Shown here: positions 7,596 to 15,911 of the stretch, in pieces | Layout of the letters: the number at the start of each line of letters is the position of its first letter | Position numbering within the stretch: position 1 is the first letter of the stretch | NCBI GenBank assembly: GCA_022508345.1 | Contig: JAFLVK010000002.1 | Location: 325,649 to 389,648, forward strand | Direction: 5' to 3' | Length of the DNA stretch: 64,000 nucleotides | Source of the DNA: Clostridiales bacterium | GTDB lineage: Bacteria > Bacillota > Clostridia > Christensenellales > CAG-314 | Position numbers and translations under genes: made by a program | Notes under the pieces: generated by a model | Database searches by the model: none | What the model was told of the DNA's origin: nothing | What the model saw: the letters and a program-made list of their open reading frames with translations, nothing else

Positions 7596-8422
7596 ACTTC
7601 ACCTCCCAATTTGTGCGCGTCCGAACAGTTGGCAGTAACAGCAAAGCCTGCGCCTGCAAGCTTTTTGGCAAGGGCTACTGCGCGGGGCGGCTTGAGCCCC
7701 ACTTCCTCCAGCAACCGTTCATCGTCGAATATTTCGTTTGGCGTACCTGTCTTTACAACGTGACCGCCGTTCATGACAACAACCTTGTCACAGTCCAGCA
7801 CTTCCTCCATGAAGTGGGTAATGAGTATCACAGTCATGCCGGCCTTGTTCAGCTTGTGCGCAACCTGCAGCACTTCACGTCTACCCAGCGGGTCCAGCAT
7901 TGCGGTGGATTCGTCCAGCACCAGCACCTGCGGACGTATCGCCAGCGCGCCGGCAATTGCAATTCGCTGTTTTTGTCCGCCGGACAGTCTGTGCGGCGAA
8001 CGCTTGGCGTATTCCGCCATGCCCACCTGCTCCAATGCGCCGTACACACGCTCCACAATTTCCGCTTGCGGAACACCCAAGTTTTCCGGTCCGAAAGCAA
8101 CGTCCTCTTCCACTATGCTTGCCACCATCTGATTGTCGGGGTTTTGAAACACCATGCCGACGGTTTTGCGAATTTCAAAGATGTTTTCTTTCACGGCGGT
8201 GTCCAGCCCGTTTACGCTGACCACGCCGTTTTGCGGTATCAGCAAGCCGTTGAGTAGCTTTGCAAGAGTAGATTTGCCACACCCGTTGTGTCCAACAAGC
8301 GCAACAAAGGAGCCCTGCTCAATTTCAAGGGATACGCCCTCTACACCCATGGCTTGTCCGACTGTTCCGTCGTCGTTGTACGCTTTGTAGTAATAACTTA
8401 CGTTGTCTAACTTGATTATCAT
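7571..8422 (-). CDS. ecfA1: Energy-coupling factor transporter ATP-binding protein EcfA1
   Basis: The track ORF extends to 8524, but homology begins at MIIKLDNVSYYY, so the ATG at 8422 is preferred (283 aa); the promoter also lies inside the longer ORF. Walker A GHNGCGKST, Q-loop FQNPDNQM, signature LSGGQKQRIAIAG and the H-loop THFMEEV are intact. The Walker B region reads VLVLDESTAMLD, the DES variant common in EcfA1. It pairs with EcfA2 to form the heterodimeric ATPase of the ECF transporter. Confidence 0.95.
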   Translation of the reverse strand: MIIKLDNVSYYYKAYNDDGTVGQAMGVEGVSLEIEQGSFVALVGHNGCGKSTLAKLLNGLLIPQNGVVSVNGLDTAVKENIFEIRKTVGMVFQNPDNQMVASIVEEDVAFGPENLGVPQAEIVERVYGALEQVGMAEYAKRSPHRLSGGQKQRIAIAGALAIRPQVLVLDESTAMLDPLGRREVLQVAHKLNKAGMTVILITHFMEEVLDCDKVVVMNGGHVVKTGTPNEIFDDERLLEEVGLKPPRAVALAKKLAGAGFAVTANCSDAHKLGGEVCQQLTKK

Positions 8423-8445
8423 AGCAATATTTTCCAATGTACAAT

Positions 8446-8474
8446 ATTTTACCAAAAATACAACTATTTTGCAA
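8446..8474 (-). promoter_or_regulatory. Promoter of the ecfA1-ecfA2-ecfT-truA operon
   Basis: TTGCAA at 8474-8469, 17-bp spacer, TAAAAT at 8451-8446, just upstream of the revised ecfA1 start. Confidence 0.6.
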
Positions 8475-8511
8475 CAAGATTGTACAACTAGGTTAACCAA
8501 AAAAGTATCCG

Positions 8512-8540
8512 TTGACAATATCACAAATATAACATATAAT
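8512..8540 (+). promoter_or_regulatory. Consensus sigma-A promoter of the TIR-FtsK-like gene
   Basis: TTGACA at 8512-8517, exactly 17 bp, then TATAAT at 8535-8540: a full match to consensus at both boxes. The predicted leader is about 45 nt and ends with AGGGTGA before the ATG at 8592. Confidence 0.85.
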
Positions 8541-8591
8541 TTTAGCGCAACAACACAATTTCACAACAAAGAAAGCACACAGGGTGAAAAA

Positions 8592-10049
8592 ATGCAAGAG
8601 ATTTTTATTTCCTATTCCAGCAAGGATCAACAATGCGCAGATGAAATCGTGGCTTATCTTGAAGAGCGCGGTTTTAGCTGTTTTATCGCGCACAGAGATA
8701 TAAAAGCAGGCGAATCGTACGATATGCGCCTCATTGATGCAATTGACCGTGCAAAGCTGCTAGTTTTGGTTTTTTCCGACAATTCGGATATGTCCAAGCA
8801 TGTAAAGTCGGAAATTGCCATGGCATTTGACAACGAAACCACCATCATTCCGTACAAAATCACCGGCAGCAAGCCCACACAGCTGAAGTATTACCTTCAA
8901 ACAGCGCACTGGCTGGACGCTACTGCTCCCACAACAAACCACCTGGAAGATTTGTGCAGCCGAATAGCTGAAATTATCCAACCGTCTGACAACAAGCAAA
9001 AAGTAGTAATGGCTGTATCTCAACTACTCACTGAGCAAGGCTTCCAGTTCGAAATCGCAGACGTAATAGATGCGCCATGCTACACCACGGTTACGGTTCA
9101 ATTGACCAACACGCAAATACATCAAGGCATACTACAACGCAAACTGATGATGTTGGAAAGAGATGCCCGTTACAAGTTAAATACTCCTGCACGTGTGTAT
9201 CGCGAAAATAACGGTATACTCGGCGATTTAGTTTATAAATATGTATTTGAAATTACACATGACAAAACTGTCAGTTTTGATATGCAACAAGCGCTAGCCA
9301 AAACGCCCGAGTTAAAGGATATGCAACTGCCCATTGTCGTAGGAATGGATTACGACGGAAGCGTTGTATGCAAAGATTTACACGACACCGCTACTGTTTC
9401 CGTTTGTGGAGGCGAAGGGTCGGGGAAACGAAACTTTATTTACAACATGATACACAGTATCATATCCGTACGCTCTCCGCAGGAAGTAAATTTTGCCATA
9501 TTCGGCGACAAAACGTGTTACCAATTCCTGGAAAATTCGCCATATTTAGCTTTTGAAATAAAGCCAAGCGAATATAGCATATTTGAAAAAATCGAACAAA
9601 TAGCTGTACGCAGACTTGCCAAAACGCAACAAAAACCGATTGACGCATATAACGCAAACGCCACAGAAAAAATACCTCACCTTGTGGTTATATGTGAAGA
9701 TGCGGAATTGAATTACGATATACTAAGAAGATTCTTCGACAACACAACAAACAAAATTTTGTGGCAAGCAAGCGGAATTCATATTGTTGTAAATAGCGAA
9801 CACAGAAACAGCTTGTCACCTTATACGTTTGACACAACAATATATCACGCTATTCCAAGCGAAAATTATATGTCTCACAATGCCTACATATTGAGCTATG
9901 CTACGGGAGATATAATTTACGAAGATGGTGATGGCAGAATACAGCGTAGACTATTGTCGCCGTACGTCAGTGAGCAGTACATGCAAGAAGTTTCTGCGCA
10001 AAAGCAAAATCTAGCGCGGTCAAGCCACAAAGACACCTTTGACGAATAA
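8592..10049 (+). CDS. TIR domain protein fused to a degenerate FtsK/SpoIIIE-like ATPase module
   Basis: The track ORF starts at 8403, but the promoter is inside it; the ATG at 8592 follows AGGGTGAAAAA, giving 485 aa. Residues 1-130 form a TIR_2-type domain (IFISYSSKD at the N terminus, SKHVKSEIAMAF with Glu74 at the position of the usual catalytic Glu, then IIPYKI). Residues ~135-235 resemble the FtsK alpha/linker region. Residues ~248-460 follow the FtsK core: VVGMDYDGSVVCKDL, P-loop GGEGSGKR (Arg replaces Ser/Thr), Walker-B-like VVICEDAEL, GIHIVV, and the late GDIIYEDGDGRIQRRLLSPYVS block. No membrane helices or gamma domain. It stands alone between ecfA1 and rnpB. Function unknown; a TIR-based immune sensor/effector is an inference. 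Confidence 0.8.
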   Translation: MQEIFISYSSKDQQCADEIVAYLEERGFSCFIAHRDIKAGESYDMRLIDAIDRAKLLVLVFSDNSDMSKHVKSEIAMAFDNETTIIPYKITGSKPTQLKYYLQTAHWLDATAPTTNHLEDLCSRIAEIIQPSDNKQKVVMAVSQLLTEQGFQFEIADVIDAPCYTTVTVQLTNTQIHQGILQRKLMMLERDARYKLNTPARVYRENNGILGDLVYKYVFEITHDKTVSFDMQQALAKTPELKDMQLPIVVGMDYDGSVVCKDLHDTATVSVCGGEGSGKRNFIYNMIHSIISVRSPQEVNFAIFGDKTCYQFLENSPYLAFEIKPSEYSIFEKIEQIAVRRLAKTQQKPIDAYNANATEKIPHLVVICEDAELNYDILRRFFDNTTNKILWQASGIHIVVNSEHRNSLSPYTFDTTIYHAIPSENYMSHNAYILSYATGDIIYEDGDGRIQRRLLSPYVSEQYMQEVSAQKQNLARSSHKDTFDE

Positions 10050-10066
10050 ACATATAAGCAAAGCAC

Positions 10067-10095
10067 AAGCCCCTTGGTAATTACCCAAGGGGCTT
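10067..10095 (-). terminator. Hairpin between the TIR-FtsK gene and rnpB
   Basis: AAGCCCCTTGG / CCAAGGGGCTT with a 6-7 nt loop. T-tracts are poor on both sides, but its position just past the rnpB 3' end on the minus strand fits transcription termination or 3'-end protection. Confidence 0.55.
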
Positions 10096-10104
10096 CACAA
10101 TTTA

Positions 10105-10467
10105 ATGTAAGAGTTCAGTCTGTAAGCCGAGTTCTGTATTGGACGGTTATCTGTCTAGCACTGCCGTTACCGACAGCGTCAAGCGAATATGTCGAGATGC
10201 CGAGCAGGCATTTGATCTCATTTCTTGCACCGAGTGGGGTTTACATGCACACGATGTCACCAGCGTGTGTGTAGGCTCTTACCCTGCATTTCCACCCTTA
10301 CAGTGCAGTCTTACGACATGACACTGCGGTATATTTCTGTTGCACTTTCCTTAAAGTCGCCTTCACAGGCCGTTAGCCTGCACTCTTGCTCTGTGGTGCT
10401 CGGACTTTCCTCGTGGCCTAGCCAAACTTGGCTACCATCCACGCAACCGTCTGGCTGTCTCTTACAT
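10105..10467 (-). ncRNA. rnpB: RNase P RNA (class A)
   Basis: Read on the minus strand, conserved RNase P elements appear in order: GAGGAAAGTCCGAGC, ACAGAAATATACCGC, GGTAAGAG, AGACAGATAACCG and ACAGAACTCGGCTTACAG. The outermost P1 stem pairs ATGTAAGAG at 10467-10459 with CTCTTACAT at 10113-10105, which sets both ends (363 nt). Motif order and the 5' end fit the ancestral class A fold rather than the Bacillus class B type. The RNA is the catalytic subunit that trims tRNA 5' leaders. Small ORFs drawn across it are spurious. Confidence 0.95.
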
Positions 10468-10471
10468 GGTT

Positions 10472-10500
10472 AGTATAAGTATTTTTCTGCAATTTGTCAA
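10472..10500 (-). promoter_or_regulatory. rnpB promoter
   Basis: TTGACA at 10500-10495, 17-bp spacer, TATACT at 10477-10472. The predicted start at about 10466 coincides with the P1 5' end, so boundary and promoter support each other. Confidence 0.85.
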
Positions 10501-10519
10501 CACATACTGCCAATTCTGC

Positions 10520-11143
10520 TTATAGCGACAACAAATATTTGTCGGCTGGGGTGTCGTTTACAAAAGCTTCAAGCTTTGTTATGCGGTAGTCGCCCGTGAG
10601 GTTGTGTGCGCGCATGAGGTGTGTTACAAGGCGGTCGGGGCGCAAGTTGTCGTTGCCGATTGCAAGCGTTACAAGCGCGGTGTTGCTGTCAACCTTTTTA
10701 GCAGTGAAGATGCGGCTAGACACCGTTTTCTCCACCCATTCGCCCTTTTCCTGATAGGAAATTGTGTACATGGGGTGCAAAATTTCCGATATTACGTCAC
10801 CAATGCCCTGCGCCGTCACTTGATAGGTTGCCCTGTTTAGCGTTGATGCAAGGTTAACTTCCGCATTAAAAAGTTTGCTAAATCGTATGCCGTTGGGGCA
10901 CACTGCGTTGAGCCTGTCAAGTAAATCCGTGCTGTAAGGAGTTTTCACAGAAACGTATTCCGCAACACTCTCCACACCGAGGGCTATCGGCGAAGAAAAG
11001 CCCAACTCCATGTGCGGGTTGAAGCCCTGCGAATACTCCGCTTGTAAATTTGCCCTGCGAAAAATATATGTAACTGCCCGTAGATTGTCCACGTGGGACA
11101 CCAACGCTGCCGTTCCCGTTTTTTCAAATTTTAGTACAACCAT
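10520..11143 (-). CDS. DUF2344 / radical-SAM-linked protein (TIGR03936-like)
   Basis: The track ORF is over-extended; the ATG at 11143 (MVVLKFEKTG) with GGGGAAATAAT upstream gives 207 aa and starts one base after the stop of the radical-SAM gene. Conserved stretches include LVSHVDNLRAV, YSQGFNPHMELGFSSPIALGVES and YRITKLEAFV. This family almost always accompanies or is fused to the TIGR03960 radical-SAM protein, as here. Its reaction is not established. In many clostridia the pair precedes RNase G and rplU; that continuation is absent here. Confidence 0.88.
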   Translation of the reverse strand: MVVLKFEKTGTAALVSHVDNLRAVTYIFRRANLQAEYSQGFNPHMELGFSSPIALGVESVAEYVSVKTPYSTDLLDRLNAVCPNGIRFSKLFNAEVNLASTLNRATYQVTAQGIGDVISEILHPMYTISYQEKGEWVEKTVSSRIFTAKKVDSNTALVTLAIGNDNLRPDRLVTHLMRAHNLTGDYRITKLEAFVNDTPADKYLLSL

Positions 11144-11144
11144 A

Positions 11145-12947
11145 TTATTTCCCCAACTTTCGGTTTCCCTCATATGTAGAGCAATATCCGTGTTTTTTAA
11201 GTCCGCAACCGTTGCACTGCTTGTTGCAGGACGGTGTTGTATCCGCAGACATTGCCTTGTTGTATTCATGCCTTAGGTATTGCTTTGTCACGCCAATATC
11301 CACGAAATCCCACGGCAGTGTTTCGTCAAGGTCGTAGGCTCTCACAATCTCACTAACGTCTACGCCACACTGCTCAAATGCCTTGCGGTAGTAGTCGAAA
11401 TTGTAGTGCTCACTCCAAGCGTCGAAACGTGCGCCGTTGAGATATGCTTGGTAAAGGCTGTCGGCAATGCTGCGTCCGCCACGCGCCAGCACCGCTTCGA
11501 GAACGGAGCTGTCGTAGTCGTTGTAGGCGAAGCTGATACCGCTCTTTTTGAATGCGTCACTTAAATATTTTTGCTTGGCGTCGATGTCTTCACGGGTTGC
11601 AAATGCACACCACTGAAATGGCGTAAACGGCTTGGGGATAAAGGTTGAGCAGGAAACGGACAGGCGCAAGCCCTTGCCTGACGTACGCGTGCGTTTGTAC
11701 AATGATTTGACCTTGCAGGCAAGCTCGTAAATGCCCTGCACGTCCTCCATTGTTTCCGTGGGAAGCCCCAGCATAAAATACAGCTTGACGGAAGAATATC
11801 CCTCTTGGAAAGCTTCGGTAAGTGTGCCGAAAATATTTTCTTCCGTGATGTTTTTGTTGATGACGTTGCGTAGCCTTTGCGTGCCTGCTTCGGGCGCAAA
11901 TGTCAGTGAGCTTTTGCGATTGCCCTCTACCATTTGCCCCTTGAAACTATCCAAACGCATGCTGGGCAAATTTAGTTGAACGTGATGTTCCTTGGCGTAG
12001 GGGTACAATTTTTCAAGCAGTGGCAACAGCTCGCTGTAATCGCTTGTTGACAGGCTGTTTAGCGACAGCTCGTCGTAGCCTGTGCTTTCCAGTAACGCCT
12101 TGCACAGCTCAAATGCATTATCCGCCGAACGCTCGCGCACGGGGCGGTAGATAAACCCTGCCTGGCAGAAACGGCAACCGTTAGCGCACCCGCGGAACAG
12201 CTCCGCTACTGCTCGGTCGTGAACAATCTCCATGCTGGGCACAAGCTGCGTTGTGGGCGTAAAAACTGTGTTCATATCCGCTTCGATATTCCGCCAAACT
12301 GTCGTATTGGGTAATGCTTGTAGCCTATCTCCACTGTACGTAGCCTCGTGCAAGCATGGGACGTAAATGCAACTGTATTTTTCGTCCACGTAGCGCAAAA
12401 AGTCGCTCTTTTTCACCCCAGGCATGGATTTGTAGTCTTCAATTATCTGTTTCCAGGGCGTTTCGCCCTCACCCACGAAGAAGAAGTCGAAGTACTTGTA
12501 CATGGGCTCGGGATTGACGGTACACGGTCCGCCTGCAACAATAAAGGGGTAGTCCTCACCACGTTCCGCAGTTGTTACCGGTATGCCTGCAAGATGCAGC
12601 ATGTGGAATACATTACTGTAGCACATCTCGTACTGCAAGGAGAACCCCACAAAGTCGAAATCCTTGAGCGGTGTTTGCGTTTCCAGGCTCGCTAGAAGAA
12701 GATTGTTTGCCTTGAGGTAATCTTCATAATCCTTGAAGGGTGTGTAGCAACGCTCGCACACCACCTTGTCTATTGAGTTGAACAGATAATACAAAATGCG
12801 AACGCCCAAGTTGGACATTCCCACTTCGTAGCTGTCGGCAACGCACATGCAAAAGCGTACGTCGCACTGCTTGTTCATATCGGGCGTGTTGTATTCCCCA
12901 CCGAAGTATCGGTAAGGCTTTTGCACGCTGTCAGTTAATTTAGTCAA
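11145..12947 (-). CDS. Radical SAM protein, TIGR03960-like, with N-terminal B12-binding-like region
   Basis: 600 aa. The N-terminal ~200 residues resemble a cobalamin-binding-type Rossmann domain (VADSYEVGMSNLGVRILYYL). The radical SAM cluster CANGCRFC (CX3CX2C) follows near residue 255, then LSTSDYSEL, LTFAPEAGTQRLR and MLGLPTET typical of the core. The C terminus has a second Cys-rich patch, CNKQCNGCGLKKHGYC. It is the first gene of a two-gene operon with the DUF2344 protein. Biochemical role unknown; the family is thought to act on RNA or protein but this is not visible from sequence. Confidence 0.9.
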   Translation of the reverse strand: MTKLTDSVQKPYRYFGGEYNTPDMNKQCDVRFCMCVADSYEVGMSNLGVRILYYLFNSIDKVVCERCYTPFKDYEDYLKANNLLLASLETQTPLKDFDFVGFSLQYEMCYSNVFHMLHLAGIPVTTAERGEDYPFIVAGGPCTVNPEPMYKYFDFFFVGEGETPWKQIIEDYKSMPGVKKSDFLRYVDEKYSCIYVPCLHEATYSGDRLQALPNTTVWRNIEADMNTVFTPTTQLVPSMEIVHDRAVAELFRGCANGCRFCQAGFIYRPVRERSADNAFELCKALLESTGYDELSLNSLSTSDYSELLPLLEKLYPYAKEHHVQLNLPSMRLDSFKGQMVEGNRKSSLTFAPEAGTQRLRNVINKNITEENIFGTLTEAFQEGYSSVKLYFMLGLPTETMEDVQGIYELACKVKSLYKRTRTSGKGLRLSVSCSTFIPKPFTPFQWCAFATREDIDAKQKYLSDAFKKSGISFAYNDYDSSVLEAVLARGGRSIADSLYQAYLNGARFDAWSEHYNFDYYRKAFEQCGVDVSEIVRAYDLDETLPWDFVDIGVTKQYLRHEYNKAMSADTTPSCNKQCNGCGLKKHGYCSTYEGNRKLGK

Positions 12948-13006
12948 ATTGAACTCCTATATTGTTAATCGGTCTGCAATTAAGAAATTTGTGTAATGTT
13001 CCGTAG

Positions 13007-13161
13007 GTGTGAGTGGGTAAAAGCAAGGTAGGCGAGGCGCGCGCGGAAAACTCGAAGGAGTGTACTAAGCGTACATACTACGTGGCGTTCGCTTCGCTCG
13101 GCTAAGGACTGAGAGTTGCCACAGCGCAACAAAGTATTGCGAAGCTTATAGCCGCTCACAA
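13007..13161 (-). repeat. Dispersed 3'-end element, copy A
   Basis: A ~155-bp element shared with 29527-29657 and 52417-52542. Shared blocks on the plus strand: AGCAAGGTAGGCGAGGC, GGAGTGTACTAAGCGTACAT and AACAAAGTATTGCGAAGCTT. The ends pair (TGTGAGTGG with CCGCTCACA, one G-U). It abuts and includes the TGA stop of the hexokinase gene. See the findings. Confidence 0.75.
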
Positions 13162-14400
13162 CGCCATGGTTGCCATAAGCGTTCCCACCAAGTTTAAATC
13201 TTCACCTTGCAAAATTTTATATTTGATACCGCGCTTGCCTAAAATCTCATTCAAATACATTTCAAAGAAATCACGGTAGTAAGGCAGCTTGTTGAATGTT
13301 GTGCCTTCCGCTACTATTGCTACGGGCAGGGTCTTGTCCTTGCAGGAAGCTATTGCCAATGCAGCGTTGACTAGCGCGCCCATCTTTGCCGCGCGACGAA
13401 TCAACCCAACGCACACTTCAAAAGCAAATGCCCTGTCCTGCTCCGCTTCGAACTCGCAACAGAACTTGTCCTCTGCCAAAAATACGGAAACGTCCTTTAG
13501 CGTGAAGGGAACAATGTGTGTTTTGCCAACAAAAACTTTATCCCTTTCAGCTACACAAAGCGCCTCGTAAATTACGTCGGAAAGATACTTGCCACTGGTC
13601 ATCTTTTCAAACAGCTGCTTGTCGGGTACTGCCGTGCGGGCAATAGTTGCCTTGTCGAAATCTCCCTGTACAAAACCGTCGAAGTTGCCGCACTCGGTGT
13701 TGACCAACATCTTACCGGCGGGCAAGCCCTTAACCTTGGTTATCTTTGACGTGTGTTCAATATAGCAAACATTTGTACCCGTGCCGTAAATGTAGCCGAG
13801 ATATGCCGAAAACGGCTCGTCGTTTAAAGCCAATCCGCCAAGCAGTGTTGCCACCGTGTCGTTTAGAATAACAATGGAACGCTGTTCGTCACTGTACTGT
13901 TTGCAAGCGGCAAGTGTTTCCTGCCCTACGCGCGTACCGATAACCTCGGGCGCCTTGACTTCCTTGCTGAACATCACCACTTTGCCGTCAAGATCCTTGT
14001 CCATGTCCACCTGATAGGAAAAACAAAAACCGATATCCTTGCCTTCGTGCAACAGCCTTTTTATGTTTGCTGCGATAGCGTTGTAAAACTCGGCTTTGCT
14101 CAGTTGGGTGTCGGAAGCGGGCATTGTTGTCTTTTTCAAATTGTCAATGACAACCTTGCCCTGTTCGTCGAAGTACCCCAGCGCGCTACGGAAATTGGTT
14201 CCGCCGGCATCGATAAGTATGCGCTTGCCATGCTTTATTTTTGAACGGTCGACATTCATGAGATACGTGGGAATCATGGGCATGCCGCCTTTCCCGTCCA
14301 GCCCCAACTGCATTTGACCCCAAAAGTTATCTAGTGAGGATTGAATATCAACATTGTCGGCGCTTTGGTTGTGAAGTTTCAAAAATTCCAATGCTATCAT
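13156..14400 (-). CDS. Hexokinase, eukaryotic-type (Hexokinase_1/2 family)
   Basis: 414 aa. Unlike the ROK or Glk kinases usual in bacteria, this carries eukaryotic-type hexokinase signatures in order: LIDAGGTNFRSALGYF (phosphate-1), GFCFSYQVDMD (sugar site), ILNDTVATLLGG, GYIYGTGTNVCYIE, VNTECGNFDGF and FEKMTSGKYLSDV, then AEGTTFNKL near the C terminus. Expected reaction is ATP-dependent phosphorylation of glucose or related hexoses. The start overlaps the upstream exonuclease stop (ATGA), so the two are translationally coupled. Copy A of the dispersed repeat supplies its stop codon. Confidence 0.9.
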   Translation of the reverse strand: MIALEFLKLHNQSADNVDIQSSLDNFWGQMQLGLDGKGGMPMIPTYLMNVDRSKIKHGKRILIDAGGTNFRSALGYFDEQGKVVIDNLKKTTMPASDTQLSKAEFYNAIAANIKRLLHEGKDIGFCFSYQVDMDKDLDGKVVMFSKEVKAPEVIGTRVGQETLAACKQYSDEQRSIVILNDTVATLLGGLALNDEPFSAYLGYIYGTGTNVCYIEHTSKITKVKGLPAGKMLVNTECGNFDGFVQGDFDKATIARTAVPDKQLFEKMTSGKYLSDVIYEALCVAERDKVFVGKTHIVPFTLKDVSVFLAEDKFCCEFEAEQDRAFAFEVCVGLIRRAAKMGALVNAALAIASCKDKTLPVAIVAEGTTFNKLPYYRDFFEMYLNEILGKRGIKYKILQGEDLNLVGTLMATMAL

Positions 14401-15341
14401 AATTTACCTTCCAAAATGTCCTGTATTGTTACGACCTCCAGGAGCCCCTGCTCCCTTAGTTCCTCCACACGCTTTTCGCGCATGACGTCCTGTTCAGTGG
14501 GGTTGTCCGCCTTTACGTACACGTTGCCCTTGAACAGCTTTGCCGTGTACCGTCCGCCCTTTTGAACGATTGTTTTGAGCACGTCGTACAGCTCACCGCT
14601 GTTGGACAGCTCCAGCGAACGCGCCAAGCAAAACGCCTTGTTGCGGTACTCGGAAGATGTCTTTTTTACCGCACCCACGTATTCTTTTATGCGTTCAATT
14701 GCAACCTGGGTGAGTTTTTTCTTGGATACCTGCCCTTCAAGCGACACGGGACGGTTCAACTCGAAATTGTTGTTTACGCCCTTGCGAACGTGATACTTTG
14801 CAAGCAGTTCTTCCACCGTCAGCCCGCTGTCTTCAACCAAATACTTTAGCGTCAACAGCGACACGTACGCATCCTCTTCCGAATTGTGTTGGTGAAATGT
14901 CACGCCCAGCTCGTCTGCAATCTTGTTGAGCCCCTTCACTTCCTTTTCGCCCTTGTACAGCCTATATAACAGCTGCGAACATATAAATTCGAAGTTGATA
15001 GATGGCAAATGATACCGCTCACATGCTTTGTTGAGCATGCGAACGTCACTGTCCACTGCGTGTCCCAACACAATGTACTGGGGGTCGGTTAAGAGAGCCG
15101 AAACCTTGCCGTACACCTCTCTGAAATCGGGCGACGCGTCCAACAACTTCTTGTCCAAATGCAAATCAATGCCTACGTTTGCGCGGGTGCCGTTCAGGTT
15201 GTACTTGGTCTTGGGGTTTATCCAGATGTTTTCGCGGCTGAGAATGTTGAAATGTTCGTCGGCAATGACCACACCGATACTGCATATGCTGCTTAGTAAA
15301 TAGCCGTTTGCCGCCTCTATGTCGAAAGCCAAATATTTCAT
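14397..15341 (-). CDS. DnaQ-like 3'-5' exonuclease (DEDDh) with C-terminal extension
   Basis: The track uses a TTG at 15377; the ATG at 15341 (MKYLAFDIEAANGY) fits the family start and gives 314 aa. Residues 1-180 are an exonuclease domain: FDIEAA (first Asp/Glu pair), GHAVDSDVRML and HNSEEDAYVSLL supply the acidic and His residues. Residues ~190-314 are a BRCT-like or otherwise unassigned extension (SLEGQVSKKKLTQ, FKGNVYVKADN). It has no ribosome-binding site, and its ATG lies 7 bases after a -10 box, so the mRNA may be leaderless. Overlaps the hexokinase gene by 4 bases. Confidence 0.85.
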   Translation of the reverse strand: MKYLAFDIEAANGYLLSSICSIGVVIADEHFNILSRENIWINPKTKYNLNGTRANVGIDLHLDKKLLDASPDFREVYGKVSALLTDPQYIVLGHAVDSDVRMLNKACERYHLPSINFEFICSQLLYRLYKGEKEVKGLNKIADELGVTFHQHNSEEDAYVSLLTLKYLVEDSGLTVEELLAKYHVRKGVNNNFELNRPVSLEGQVSKKKLTQVAIERIKEYVGAVKKTSSEYRNKAFCLARSLELSNSGELYDVLKTIVQKGGRYTAKLFKGNVYVKADNPTEQDVMREKRVEELREQGLLEVVTIQDILEGKL

Positions 15342-15348
15342 CAAATAT

Positions 15349-15377
15349 ACTGTACCAAATTTAACGCAAAGTGTCAA
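15349..15377 (-). promoter_or_regulatory. Promoter of exonuclease-hexokinase operon, probable leaderless start
   Basis: TTGACA at 15377-15372, 17-bp spacer, TACAGT at 15354-15349; the ATG at 15341 coincides with the expected +1. Confidence 0.6.
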
Positions 15378-15385
15378 TTCATTGT

Positions 15386-15425
15386 GAAGAGGAGCCTACT
15401 GCTCCGTGTCAGTAGACTCCTCTTC
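15386..15425 (-). other. Strong hairpin at the 3' end of the TauE/SafE half gene
   Basis: A 16-bp stem with one mismatch (GAAGAGGAGCCTACTG / CAGTAGACTCCTCTTC) covers the last codons and stop of the gene. No T-tract follows, so termination is uncertain; it may stabilise the 3' end. Confidence 0.4.
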
Positions 15426-15842
15426 GACAAACACTCCTGTATCGGCAGGGTTGCATTGATTTACGCTTTTCTTTTGCTTGACAATAAACTTGATGGCTAC
15501 AATCAACTGCCAAATACCCACCGCTATCAAAAATATTGCAAAGCAAAGCCTGAGCACCTTGTTATCCGCCCTGTCGGCAATTAGCGCACCCACAACGGCA
15601 AACACAATGGCAGGAACAATCAGCCACCACACGTGCTTGGTTTGTACAAGCTTGTTTTTGGCATGAAACACAAGCGCAACACAGCACATGGGCAAAAAGC
15701 TGATAAGGTTTATTGCCTGTATCGTCTTTTGCGACATGTCAAGAAATGACAACAACGGAACAAGCACCGTGCCGCCGCCCATTCCCATTCCGCCAACTAT
15801 CCCTGCAAGAAAGCCAAATAATATTAGAAGAAATACCGTCAT
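15396..15842 (-). CDS. TauE/SafE (TSUP) family half-transporter, second of a pair
   Basis: 148 aa with about four hydrophobic helices and an N-terminal GFLAGIVGGMGMGGGTVLVPLL motif, the conserved TSUP signature. Normal TauE/SafE permeases are ~250 aa with two such four-helix halves; here each half is a separate gene. The C-terminal tail is acidic (VEEESTDTEQ) and likely cytoplasmic. It follows its partner (15912-16277) with GGAG before the ATG. The pair probably assembles as a heteromer exporting or importing a sulfur or organic anion; the substrate cannot be read from sequence. Confidence 0.85.
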   Translation of the reverse strand: MTVFLLILFGFLAGIVGGMGMGGGTVLVPLLSFLDMSQKTIQAINLISFLPMCCVALVFHAKNKLVQTKHVWWLIVPAIVFAVVGALIADRADNKVLRLCFAIFLIAVGIWQLIVAIKFIVKQKKSVNQCNPADTGVFVEEESTDTEQ

Positions 15843-15911
15843 AGAAACTCCTTAAATTATTTACGTATTGTGTTTTTATTTGAGGGGTTTAGAAGTAAGC
15901 TTACAAGCCCC

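Noticed and set aside
8403-8591. Extended N terminus of the TIR-FtsK ORF
   Set aside because: The segment contains the consensus promoter and the ecf promoter, and homology begins at the ATG at 8592.
10074-10473. Small plus-strand ORFs across 10.1-10.5 kb
   Set aside because: They lie over the RNase P RNA gene and have no ribosome-binding sites or protein-like composition.
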